Origin: JAWSVE01 sp050633885
GTDB taxonomy: Bacteria > Pseudomonadota > Gammaproteobacteria > Pseudomonadales > Cellvibrionaceae
DNA: 64,000 nucleotides
Direction of reading: 5' to 3'
Assembly: GCA_050633885.1 (NCBI GenBank)
Contig: JBOEHK010000002.1
Span: 620,001 to 684,000, forward strand
Shown: one piece after another, positions 25,334 to 33,591 of the stretch
How positions within the stretch are numbered: position 1 is the first letter of the stretch
Layout of the letters: each line of letters begins with the position of its first letter
Translations under genes and position numbers: made by a program
The notes under the pieces: generated by a model
What the model was told of the DNA's origin: nothing
The model's database searches: none
What the model saw: only the letters and a program-made list of their open reading frames with translations

Positions 25334-26164
25334 TTGAATATTAAATGGGTGACTGAATTGTCAAAAAATACAAAGCTAAAGGATCGGGTATGGGGAAGTA
25401 TTCGACAAGAAGCTGAAGAGGTCGTTAGTACTGAACCTGCATTGGCGAGTTATTACTACGCTTCTATTTTAAAGCATGATTCTTTGCGAGAAGCAATTAG
25501 CTTTGAGTTGGCGAATAAGTTGAACAGCGATGCAGTTCCAGCCATGCTGTTACGAGAATTAATTGAGAGAATTCTAGATGATAGAGATGGCGTTTTTGAT
25601 GCCATGGTACAAGATATTTGCGCGCATAAAGAAAGAGATCCTGCATGTGACAAATATTCAACTCCATTGCTTTACTTTAAGGGCTTCAATGCGTTGGCTG
25701 CCTATCGTATTGCTCATGAGCTATGGCAAGAGGGGCGTGAATATTTAGCATTCTATTTGCAAAATAAAATCTCCGAATGCTTCGGAGTGGATATTCATCC
25801 AGGGGCAATATTTGGGGCTGGGATTATGATAGATCATGCGACAGGCTTGGTGGTCGGGGAAACGTCTGTGTTGGGAAATAATATTTCAATTTTTCATTCT
25901 GTTACGTTGGGTGGAATAGGTTGTGAAAGCGGAGAGCGTCACCCGAAAATTGAAGATGACGTTCTCATTAGTGTGGGAGCGAAAATTTTAGGAAATGTTT
26001 CGATTGGGCGGGGAGCGAAAATTGCAGCTGGTAGTGTTGTGTTATCTGACATTCCCGCAAACGCCACGGTTGCCGGTGTTCCTGCAAAAGCTGTTGGCCA
26101 GCTATCAGGGCTGGCTCTTTCAGAAGCGCCAGAATTTTTATGGGAAAAAATGAATTGTGATTAA
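25334..26164 (+). CDS. cysE: Serine O-acetyltransferase
   Basis: 276 residues, the long CysE type. The N-terminal helical domain (about 15-140, VWGSIRQEAEEVVSTEPALA and DPACDKYSTPLLYFKGFNAL) precedes the left-handed beta-helix of hexapeptide repeats (DIHPGAIFGAGIMIDHATG, then VTLGGIG...RHPKI and GAKILGNVSIGRGAKIAAGS). It makes O-acetylserine for cysteine synthesis. The C terminus is short, ending soon after the repeat domain. The annotated start is TTG (25334); a GTG at 25349 is also possible. Conserved sequence begins about 18 residues in, so either serves. Confidence 0.93.
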   Translation: MNIKWVTELSKNTKLKDRVWGSIRQEAEEVVSTEPALASYYYASILKHDSLREAISFELANKLNSDAVPAMLLRELIERILDDRDGVFDAMVQDICAHKERDPACDKYSTPLLYFKGFNALAAYRIAHELWQEGREYLAFYLQNKISECFGVDIHPGAIFGAGIMIDHATGLVVGETSVLGNNISIFHSVTLGGIGCESGERHPKIEDDVLISVGAKILGNVSIGRGAKIAAGSVVLSDIPANATVAGVPAKAVGQLSGLALSEAPEFLWEKMNCD

Positions 26165-26401
26165 TATCCCCATGAAACAAAAAATATTTCTGATTGTCCA
26201 TAGCTAGTGTTTATAATTAAGGTTCATAGTAGTGCTCAAGAGTAATGTTCGGTAGCTAGGCTTGAAAAGTAGAAAAACTGCTCAACATTACAATACTCTT
26301 ATGCCTGAAATGAAGGTGTGAGAAATAGCAAGAAGATATGAGATATGAAGAGCCGTTATTTATGAATGGCTAACATAGTGTGATGACAGAGAGAAACTTA
26401 A

Positions 26402-27286
26402 ATGTTAAGAATAGGATTGTTTTTATTAACCAATATAGCGGTGCTGGCTGTTGCGAGTATCACATTAAATCTTTTAGGTGTGGGTAGTTACCTTGATAGC
26501 ACGGGGACAAATCTAGATCTTAGATCTTTATTAATTTTTTGTGCAGTCTTTGGTATGGCTGGATCGATTGTTTCTTTGTTTATCTCTAAGTGGATGGCAA
26601 AGAAAAGTACTCGAACTCAAATAATTACAACCCCTGCAAATGCTCAGGAGAGATGGTTATTCGATACGGTGGCTGAGCTTGCCGGGAAGGCGGGAATAGG
26701 AATGCCAGAAGTCGGTGTTTTTCCTTCTCAGCAATCGAATGCGTTTGCAACTGGTTGGAATAAAAATAAATCATTAGTTGCTGTGAGCACGGGTTTGTTA
26801 TCTCGATTTGATAAGGAAGAAGTGCGTGCTGTACTCGGTCATGAGATTGGGCATGTAGCAAATGGTGACATGATAACACTGGCGTTAATACAGGGTGTTG
26901 TGAATACATTTGTGATGTTCTTTGCTCGTATCATTGGTCATACCGTTGATCGGGTCATTTTCAAAACGGAACGAGGCCACGGTTTTGGTTATTATATTGC
27001 AACATTTATTTCAGAAATGGTTTTGGCTTTTTTAGCATCGATGATTGTCGCTTGGTTTTCTCGGAGAAGAGAATTTCGGGCAGATATTGCCGGTGCAGAT
27101 TTGGCGGGACGAAATGCAATGATTGGCGCATTGCAGCGTTTGCAGCAAGAAACAGCTTCAGCGACTGAAATGCCAAGCACGTTAAAAGCGTTTGCAATCT
27201 CTTCGAATTTTTCAAAAATGGGTGCTGCTTTTTCTACCCATCCTCCGCTAGAGGTGAGAATCGCGGCATTGAGAGAGGCGGTATAG
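26402..27286 (+). CDS. htpX: Membrane zinc protease HtpX
   Basis: 294 residues (E. coli 293). Two N-terminal helices (about 5-25 and 40-60), the zinc-binding HEIGH (about residue 147), two more helices (about 157-178 and 193-213) and the third ligand in FRADIAGADLAGR make a textbook HtpX. It degrades misfolded membrane proteins in the inner membrane. The ATG at 26402 follows GAGAAACTTAA, an acceptable ribosome site. A short inverted repeat (AGCCGTT / AATGGCT) lies just upstream. Confidence 0.96.
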   Translation: MLRIGLFLLTNIAVLAVASITLNLLGVGSYLDSTGTNLDLRSLLIFCAVFGMAGSIVSLFISKWMAKKSTRTQIITTPANAQERWLFDTVAELAGKAGIGMPEVGVFPSQQSNAFATGWNKNKSLVAVSTGLLSRFDKEEVRAVLGHEIGHVANGDMITLALIQGVVNTFVMFFARIIGHTVDRVIFKTERGHGFGYYIATFISEMVLAFLASMIVAWFSRRREFRADIAGADLAGRNAMIGALQRLQQETASATEMPSTLKAFAISSNFSKMGAAFSTHPPLEVRIAALREAV

Positions 27287-27302
27287 AGTGGGCAGAAAAA
27301 TC

Positions 27303-27578
27303 TTAATGGTTAATCGCGTTCTTGATTGAGAGACCCGTCTCTTGTTCAAAGAAGTTTTCTGATGCGTTGTTGGCAGATAGCCATGCAAGCACATTTTCTC
27401 GGCTAGAAAGCATATCGCTATAAATTTTTAACACCGTTTGATTTGGGGTTTTTTGATTGTTTAAATATTTCAATTTGTCTTCAAGAAAGGCGATGTCTGC
27501 AGCTACTTTTTTCACCATTTGTGTGATGTCAGAATTATCGTTGCCTTGAGATTCTTCTGAGCCTTTCTGGTTGATCAT
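27303..27578 (-). CDS. Hypothetical 91-residue helical protein
   Basis: Not recognised. A polar N terminus is followed by a likely helical hairpin (about 18-70, QMVKKVAADIAFLEDKLKYL and VLKIYSDMLSSRENVLAWL) with heptad-like spacing. No signal peptide or membrane segment. It converges on htpX with only 16 bp between stops. A charged/hydrophobic periodicity and an ATG with nearby purines support it as real, but there is no function to propose. Confidence 0.6.
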   Translation of the reverse strand: MINQKGSEESQGNDNSDITQMVKKVAADIAFLEDKLKYLNNQKTPNQTVLKIYSDMLSSRENVLAWLSANNASENFFEQETGLSIKNAINH

Positions 27579-28088
27579 CTGACGTTACCTATCTATCTTA
27601 GTGAAGCTGTTATTGGTCTGACTAAGACATGTCACCTTTATTGTTCTTAGCCTTGTATCTGCATCTATTACTCGTTTTCTTATATTAACGATAGCAGAGC
27701 TAGCCAATATAGAAAGAATGTGATGCTATAACTAAAGTCGTTTTCAATATCGAAATGAAATTATTGAAACGATGGGTCGAACTCTTTTTTATTGAAAGCC
27801 GCTAAATTGCTTGACTGCTTTTATACCGTCAAGGTTAGAGTTGTGAGCGATTATCGATAAACCTTCGGTGGTATTCGCGGATATTACTTGGATAAGGTAG
27901 GATTAATGGCAAATAAATCCAAAAGGGATCGTTCAAGCTGATTCAGAAAAGTTCATTTTGGCTTGTTGAATGATATTGAAAAGATCTACGCTTGCCTTGT
28001 TTTTTCGTAGTTCTACTTATTTTGGGGCGCGCTTTCTTTGTCGATATTGGTTTAGTGTTGATGATAGTAAAACGGAATAAATATTATT
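27579..28088. other. 510-bp intergenic region without a recognised gene
   Basis: No ORF or RNA is recognised. It contains a 6-bp inverted repeat CTTGAC (27810-27815) / GTCAAG (27828-27833) with a 12-bp spacer, a size compatible with a regulator site, and must include promoters for the genes on both sides. Confidence 0.4.
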
Positions 28089-29045
28089 ATGGCTGAGTCT
28101 AAATACGACATTATATTTCGAGGTGATGTGGTTGCTGGTGCCAATATTGTTGATGTAAAGCAGCGCCTAGCCCAGCTTTTTAAGATCGACTTGGCTAAAG
28201 TTGACGCCTTGTTTACTGGTCGAGCAGTTCCGCTAAAGCGCAATGTTGACTTACAGACTGCTGAAAAATATAAGACCATTTTATTAAAGGCTGGAGCGCA
28301 AGTATCCGTTAAAGATATCTCGAAAGCCGAGTCAGTAAAAGCCCCAAAGAATCCCAATGTGCCTATCTCTCAAGAATCAGATAACGCCATTACTTCTAGT
28401 TCTGGACAAAATAGTACTGGGCAAAATAGTACTGGGCTAAATAGTACTAGACATCAAAAACCTCAAACAACTGCTGAAAAGAAACCGCTGACTCTTAAGG
28501 AAAGGCTAGCGAAAGCGGCAGAAGAAGAGGAGATGCTTGCTAAGAAGAAGCAACAGGATGCTGAAGCTAAAAAAAAGCAAGAGGCTAGGCATGATTCGGC
28601 GCAAGAAGGATTTGTTCTGGCACCTGTCGGTTCGATATTGGGTGATGCCGAACAAAGAGGCTTGGCAGAAGCTGCAGAGGTTGATGTCAGTCATTTGTCG
28701 GCCAGTCCGCCGGACGGAGATTTACTCTCTCCTGATGAAAAAAAGCCAGATGTTGTTGTCGATATAGACGTTAGTGATATGGATATTGCGGAAATTGGTG
28801 CCGATCTTATTGCAGCATCAGAACGAATGAGTATGGATGCTAAGCCGATCACTGTTGGTGATTATGGCGTAGCTGATGTTGGGGCTGATCTATTATCTGA
28901 GACAGAAAAACCTCCCGCCCCAAAAGCTCCCATTTCCGATGTTGAATTTGATTTGGCGCCGGTTGGCAGCGATATTGGTCAGATAAAAAAGCCAGCACCA
29001 CCATCGCCTCCCGATACGAGCTCCCTCTCACTTTCTGAACCATGA
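28089..29045 (+). CDS. Hypothetical protein with a conserved N-terminal domain and four internal repeats
   Basis: 318 residues. Residues about 1-80 (KYDIIFRGDVVAGANIVDV, LAQLFKIDLAKVDALFTGRA) resemble a small, widespread proteobacterial domain that I cannot name with confidence. A low-complexity linker with a 15-bp tandem repeat (SGQNSTGQNSTGLNST) and a charged coil (about 145-180) follow. The C-terminal half has four related motifs: FVLAPVGSILGDAE, MDIAEIGADLIAAS, YGVADVGADLLSET and FDLAPVGSDIGQ. No signal or membrane segment. The next gene is 330 bp downstream, so it stands alone. Confidence 0.75.
   Translation: MAESKYDIIFRGDVVAGANIVDVKQRLAQLFKIDLAKVDALFTGRAVPLKRNVDLQTAEKYKTILLKAGAQVSVKDISKAESVKAPKNPNVPISQESDNAITSSSGQNSTGQNSTGLNSTRHQKPQTTAEKKPLTLKERLAKAAEEEEMLAKKKQQDAEAKKKQEARHDSAQEGFVLAPVGSILGDAEQRGLAEAAEVDVSHLSASPPDGDLLSPDEKKPDVVVDIDVSDMDIAEIGADLIAASERMSMDAKPITVGDYGVADVGADLLSETEKPPAPKAPISDVEFDLAPVGSDIGQIKKPAPPSPPDTSSLSLSEP
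28402..28446 (+). repeat. Three-copy 15-bp in-frame tandem repeat
   Basis: Units of 15 bp at 28402-28416, 28417-28431 and 28432-28446 (consensus CTGGGCAAAATAGTA) encode the repeated (S/T)GxNST linker of the surrounding hypothetical gene. Copy number could vary by slippage. Confidence 0.8.
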
Positions 29046-29246
29046 TACTTCTCCATTTCGAGTGATAGGCGAGTCGTTCTCATTTCCTAGCGTTATTCTT
29101 CCCCCTCTTATTTTTCAATTTATGGTCTTGGATTCCATGATTGCTGGATTCCTTCGACAGCTTTAATTCCAGAATTCTTCGAATTTACTGCCATATTAAG
29201 GTGTGGTGGCACAAAAGTTGTAATGTCGTAGAGGTAATCATTCTCT

Positions 29247-29349
29247 AAAAGCGGCTATTTTCATTTTTTCGCACCAATATAACCCTAAAATAGCTTTTTA
29301 AAGTGCGAATAAAAATCAAACCGCTTTTTATGCGCCTTCTATGGGTGCA
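29247..29349 (+). ncRNA. Possible structured leader of the molybdoenzyme operon
   Basis: Four exact or near-exact pairings occur just before the start at 29376: A AAAAGCGG (29247-29254)/CCGCTTTT (29321-29328), B GCTATTTT (29254-29261)/AAAATAGC (29287-29294), C TTCGCAC (29268-29274)/GTGCGAA (29303-29309), and a hairpin TGCGCC/GGTGCA (29331-29349, one G-U). A encloses B and C, which cross each other as in a pseudoknot. A molybdenum-cofactor or other ligand RNA, or overlapping operators, are both possible. No known riboswitch consensus is claimed. Confidence 0.35.
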
Positions 29350-29375
29350 AAAAATATCAAAAAGGAACCAAAATA

Positions 29376-31565
29376 ATGCTTTTTGGCCGTCAAGATAAGA
29401 ACAAAATCAAAATTCTCGATAAAAAAGTCGAGGAATGGAAATACACAACGTGTGGATATTGCTCAACAGGATGCTCGATTGAAGTTGGCCTAGATAAGGA
29501 AGGGAGGGCCGTTGCCACTCGTGGAAAGGCGGATGCCGACGTCAACAGAGGCAAGTTGTGTATTAAAGGTATTTTTGAGCACGAGCTGTTCGAGTCGTCA
29601 GGAAGGGGATCTGTGCCTCTGATGAGATCGAAGCATTGGGAGCCGTGGCAGCAAACGAACTGGGATACAGCGCTCGATAAAACAGCCAATGAGATAAAAA
29701 GAATCCAAGATACTTACGGAAAAGATTCTTTCGCTGTCGTGTCGACTGGTCAGATCATGACTGAGGAATTTTATACCCTTGGAAAACTCGTCCGAGGGTG
29801 TATTGGCACGAATAATTATTGCGGAAATACGACGCTATGCATGGCCTCGGCTGTGTCAGGCTATAAACGATCGTTTGGTTCTGACGGCCCTCCGGGTTGT
29901 TACGAGGATTTTGAACACACGAATTGTTTGATCGCTTGGGGATCAAATTTACCCGAACAGCACCCCATTATTTATTGGCGTCTAAAAGAAGCGCTCGAAA
30001 AAAGAAAATTTCCTCTCATCGTCGTTGATCCTCGAGTCACTATGTTCGCGCAATTTGCGGATATTCATTTACCCATCACGCCTGGCACTGATGTTGTGTT
30101 ACAAAATGCATTGATGCATGTGATTTTGGCGGAAGGATTAGAAGACCGAGAATATATTGAAGCGCATACCAATGGTATCGAGGAAGTTACCGCTTGCGTT
30201 AAAGATTACGATCCGACGACCGCAGCAAGAATTTGTGGGATTGATGAAGATACGATTAGAAATGTAGCACGTCTTTATGCGAAAGCCGATGCGGCAATGA
30301 GTATCTGGACAATGGGGATCAATCAAAGCACGCATGGGTCTGACGGTGTTGTCGGCATTAACGATTTAAATTTAATTACCGGTAATGTGGGTAAACCTGG
30401 CGGGACAAGTTTATCGATAACGGGTCAATGTAATGCGATGGGAACACGAGAATGGTCTTCCTGTTCAGGCTTACCAGGTTATCGTTATTTAGAAAATGAA
30501 GAAGACAGGGAAGAAATTGCAAATTTTTGGGGAGTAGAAAAAGAATTTTTTCCCACGCAACGTGGTTTAGCAATGACAGATATTTTTCCTGCCATTGAAA
30601 CGGGACAGATAAAAGGGTTGTGGTTAGTGGCAACGAATCCTATGACATCAATGCCAAACACGCCTCGTATTCGTAAAACGTTAGAGAAGTTGGATTTTCT
30701 TGTTGTTCAAGATGCCTACCAAGATTGTGAATCTAATGAATACGCGAACATGTATTTTCCTGCCTCGGTTTGGGCAGAAAAAACCGGCTGTTTTACGAAT
30801 ACAGAAAGACGTGTGAATTTAATTCGTCCTGTTGTTAAACCTCACGGCGAATCAAAACCAGATTTTTGGATATTCTCTGAATTAGCAAAGCGATTTCCGA
30901 ATGGAGAAAAAATTAAATTTCCAGAAACACCAGAAGGCGCTTTTGATGAAATGAAAATGTTGTCAAAAGGAGACGGGCGAACTCTCGATATTTCTGGGAT
31001 GAGCCATGATCTCATTGAAAAACAAAGCGGAATTCAGTGGCCTTATCGAGAAGGTAGTGACAATGAAAAAGGCGACCAACGTTTATACACGGATGGAAAA
31101 TTTCAAACAAAAAATGGAAAAGCGAATTTAATTCCACTGCCATTTATCGATAACAATGAACGGCCCTGCGACGATTATCCTTTTTGGCTCAATAGCGGTC
31201 GAGTTGTTGAGCATTTTCATACCAGAACGCGAACGGGAAAATTGGGGAATTGTAATAAATTTAGTCCCACGCCTTATATGGAAATGAATCCAGATTCCGC
31301 AGCTGAGTTAGGGATAAAACATCAAAGCTATGTGCGCTTAGTGTCTAGAAGAGGGGATGCAGTAGTGATGGTTCAGCTAACTCAGCGTGTGGCTCATGAT
31401 ATGGTGTTTATTCCTTTTCATTTTTATGATTGTGTTAATCGATTGTCTTTAGGTTTATTAGATCCCCATTCAAGACAGCCTGCCTTTAAGCAATGTTCTG
31501 TTCGCGTTGAACATGTTGATCAAAAACAAGCAGCAAAACTAAATGCGCAGCGTCGAGCGTATTAA
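29376..31565 (+). CDS. Molybdopterin oxidoreductase, NarB/NasA/NapA-like catalytic subunit
   Basis: 729 residues, the length of cyanobacterial NarB-type nitrate reductases. An N-terminal [4Fe-4S] site (CGYCSTGCS at about 27-35, then NRGKLCIKG at about 58) is followed by the molybdenum region with CMASAVSGYK (about 151; a Cys ligand as in NapA/NasA) and GSDGPPGCYEDFEHTN, the central TGNVGKPGG and a C-terminal molybdopterin-binding domain (NSGRVVEHFHTRTRTGKLG). There is no Tat signal peptide, so the protein should be cytoplasmic. The downstream gene encodes its probable electron partner. Nitrate is only a family-based guess; no nitrite reductase or nitrate transporter is in the window. Confidence 0.88.
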   Translation: MLFGRQDKNKIKILDKKVEEWKYTTCGYCSTGCSIEVGLDKEGRAVATRGKADADVNRGKLCIKGIFEHELFESSGRGSVPLMRSKHWEPWQQTNWDTALDKTANEIKRIQDTYGKDSFAVVSTGQIMTEEFYTLGKLVRGCIGTNNYCGNTTLCMASAVSGYKRSFGSDGPPGCYEDFEHTNCLIAWGSNLPEQHPIIYWRLKEALEKRKFPLIVVDPRVTMFAQFADIHLPITPGTDVVLQNALMHVILAEGLEDREYIEAHTNGIEEVTACVKDYDPTTAARICGIDEDTIRNVARLYAKADAAMSIWTMGINQSTHGSDGVVGINDLNLITGNVGKPGGTSLSITGQCNAMGTREWSSCSGLPGYRYLENEEDREEIANFWGVEKEFFPTQRGLAMTDIFPAIETGQIKGLWLVATNPMTSMPNTPRIRKTLEKLDFLVVQDAYQDCESNEYANMYFPASVWAEKTGCFTNTERRVNLIRPVVKPHGESKPDFWIFSELAKRFPNGEKIKFPETPEGAFDEMKMLSKGDGRTLDISGMSHDLIEKQSGIQWPYREGSDNEKGDQRLYTDGKFQTKNGKANLIPLPFIDNNERPCDDYPFWLNSGRVVEHFHTRTRTGKLGNCNKFSPTPYMEMNPDSAAELGIKHQSYVRLVSRRGDAVVMVQLTQRVAHDMVFIPFHFYDCVNRLSLGLLDPHSRQPAFKQCSVRVEHVDQKQAAKLNAQRRAY

Positions 31566-31602
31566 TTTATCTAAAATAGTCGTAGTTAATAATTGAGGAA
31601 TA

Positions 31603-33543
31603 ATGATGTTAAGTTTACTGCGAAATGTACGTGATAAATTAGATGCTATTGGCGAAGAGCCTGATCCAATTTATACGGAAGCTAAAAAAACATGGGAGAT
31701 TCGCGATAATGAACCGGAATACGCGAAGTTAGATGGTTCGAATGTTCCTGAATCCAACTGTTATGGCCAACCTATTAATTTAATCGATTTAACTGAAAAT
31801 ACATTACCAACAGATGAATCCTTATTTATAAACGCGAATCCAGCTGTGGGTGAAAACCCGAATCGTTACAAGCAGCATGGGTTTTATTTTAATGCTGATA
31901 ATTGTATTGGTTGTCATGCTTGCGAAGCGGCATGTAGTGAAAAAAATGGCAATCCTGCACACATTAGTTTCCGATCCGTCGGTTATGTTGAAGGCGGAAC
32001 TTACCCCGATTTTAAACGTATGAATATTTCAATGGCCTGTAACCATTGTGATGATCCCGTTTGTTTGAAAGGTTGTCCTACACGCGCTTATACAAAACAT
32101 TTGGAATATGGTGCTGTTTTACAAGATCCCGATACCTGCTTTGGTTGTGGCTATTGTACGTGGGTTTGTCCCTATAATGCTCCACAGCTTGATCCAGTAG
32201 AAGGGCAAGTTTCAAAATGCAACATGTGTGTCGATCGATTAGAGGAAGGATTAAAACCTGCCTGTGCGTCCGCTTGCTTAGGGAATGCTTTGGATTTTGG
32301 TGTGGTAGAAGAACTTCCTAAAAACCGCGAACAAAATCTAACGCATCTACCTGGATTTCCTGATCCTGATATTACTCATCCTAATATTCGTTTTCAGCAA
32401 ACAAAAACAATGCCGAATGAAGTGTCTCGTACCGATTCAATGCCGTTGAAATATGCGAAAGATGATCAAGGTCAATTCCGTTCAGTCGTTGATGAAAAAT
32501 CGGGAAAAGAAACACATTGGAATTTAAACCGCTTAAGCTCGCGAGAAAATCCACTCGTGATTTTTACACTGCTAACACAGGGTGTTATTGGAGCCTTTGC
32601 AATGTTGTTGATTGCACCTTGGTTTGGTTTGAAGGGTTTTGCTCAATTTGAAATGTCAGTGCTTTATATTCCTTTTTTAATGTTGTTGGTCGCATTACAA
32701 GTGGGAGGGTTAGTTCTATCAACCATTCATTTAGGAAAGCCGCTTCGTTTTTATCGCGGTTTTAATAATTTACGTCACTCTCCACTTAGTCGAGAAGCAT
32801 TAGGCGTTGCGGTCTTTTTAGCCGCGTTAAGTGGATTTGTGTTTTTCAAATTGGTAAACATTTGGTTGCAAATGCCAATTATAGAAATGATCGCTCAAGG
32901 TTTCGGGGTAACTGCTTTGGCGGCAGCTGTGATTGGCTTATGGTTTATGCATAAGATATATCGCATAAGAGCTAGGCCATTTTGGAATCATTGGCAGGTC
33001 ATTACATCATTCTTTGGAACAACATTGAGTCTTGGTGGGATTTTATTAGGCGTAGTGATGTTGCCAACATTGTGGCTGATGAATGACGGATTGTTTGTTG
33101 ATCAAAATGTTTTCATACAATCCGTATCAATGATCAGCGGATTGATTGCAATTGGATTTTTGTTGGAAGTTGTGGGATTAATTGCACATTCTCGTTACTT
33201 AAATAGAGAAGCAGGAGAAGGTGCCGCTGCTCATTATGTTCAATTAACCACTTTCGGAAAAACATATTGGCTTAGAAATGTATTCATTGGTAGCAGTATT
33301 GTTGTGGGCTTTGGTTTGGTGATGTTTGATGTGAGCCCGGTTGTGGAATTGATACTCTTTATGCTGATGTGTGGCTTAGGATTAACGGCGTTACTCATCG
33401 GCCGTGCGTTGTTTTATGTCTTGGTTATACCGACCACAATGCCTGGCGCTTTCTTTTGGAAGAATAAAGGTTTTGAAGAACATGCGCGGGATATTGGTTT
33501 GGCGAACATGCCGCAAGTTGGTGTTGTGCCCAATTTACATTAA
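31603..33543 (+). CDS. Fused DmsB-like ferredoxin and DmsC-like membrane anchor
   Basis: 646 residues. Residues about 90-220 carry four cysteine groups for four [4Fe-4S] clusters (CIGCHACEAAC, CNHCDDPVCLKGC, CFGCGYCTWVC and CNMCVDRLEEG...CASAC), as in DmsB/NrfC. After a linker, residues about 300-625 form about eight membrane helices like DmsC/YnfH. The two are separate subunits in classical DMSO reductase. The gene follows the molybdoenzyme by 37 bp, so it should carry electrons between the quinone pool and that enzyme. Neither protein has a Tat signal, implying a cytoplasm-facing complex. Confidence 0.87.
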   Translation: MMLSLLRNVRDKLDAIGEEPDPIYTEAKKTWEIRDNEPEYAKLDGSNVPESNCYGQPINLIDLTENTLPTDESLFINANPAVGENPNRYKQHGFYFNADNCIGCHACEAACSEKNGNPAHISFRSVGYVEGGTYPDFKRMNISMACNHCDDPVCLKGCPTRAYTKHLEYGAVLQDPDTCFGCGYCTWVCPYNAPQLDPVEGQVSKCNMCVDRLEEGLKPACASACLGNALDFGVVEELPKNREQNLTHLPGFPDPDITHPNIRFQQTKTMPNEVSRTDSMPLKYAKDDQGQFRSVVDEKSGKETHWNLNRLSSRENPLVIFTLLTQGVIGAFAMLLIAPWFGLKGFAQFEMSVLYIPFLMLLVALQVGGLVLSTIHLGKPLRFYRGFNNLRHSPLSREALGVAVFLAALSGFVFFKLVNIWLQMPIIEMIAQGFGVTALAAAVIGLWFMHKIYRIRARPFWNHWQVITSFFGTTLSLGGILLGVVMLPTLWLMNDGLFVDQNVFIQSVSMISGLIAIGFLLEVVGLIAHSRYLNREAGEGAAAHYVQLTTFGKTYWLRNVFIGSSIVVGFGLVMFDVSPVVELILFMLMCGLGLTALLIGRALFYVLVIPTTMPGAFFWKNKGFEEHARDIGLANMPQVGVVPNLH

Positions 33544-33591
33544 ATGCTTGTATGTAAATTTCGAGAAGCCATGTGTTTTGCATCTTATCAA

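Noticed and set aside
26239..26299. Loose inverted repeats (GTAATGTT/AACATTAC, AGAGTA/TACTCT) before htpX
   Set aside because: The arms are in inconsistent register and A/T-rich, so no clear stem or operator can be argued.
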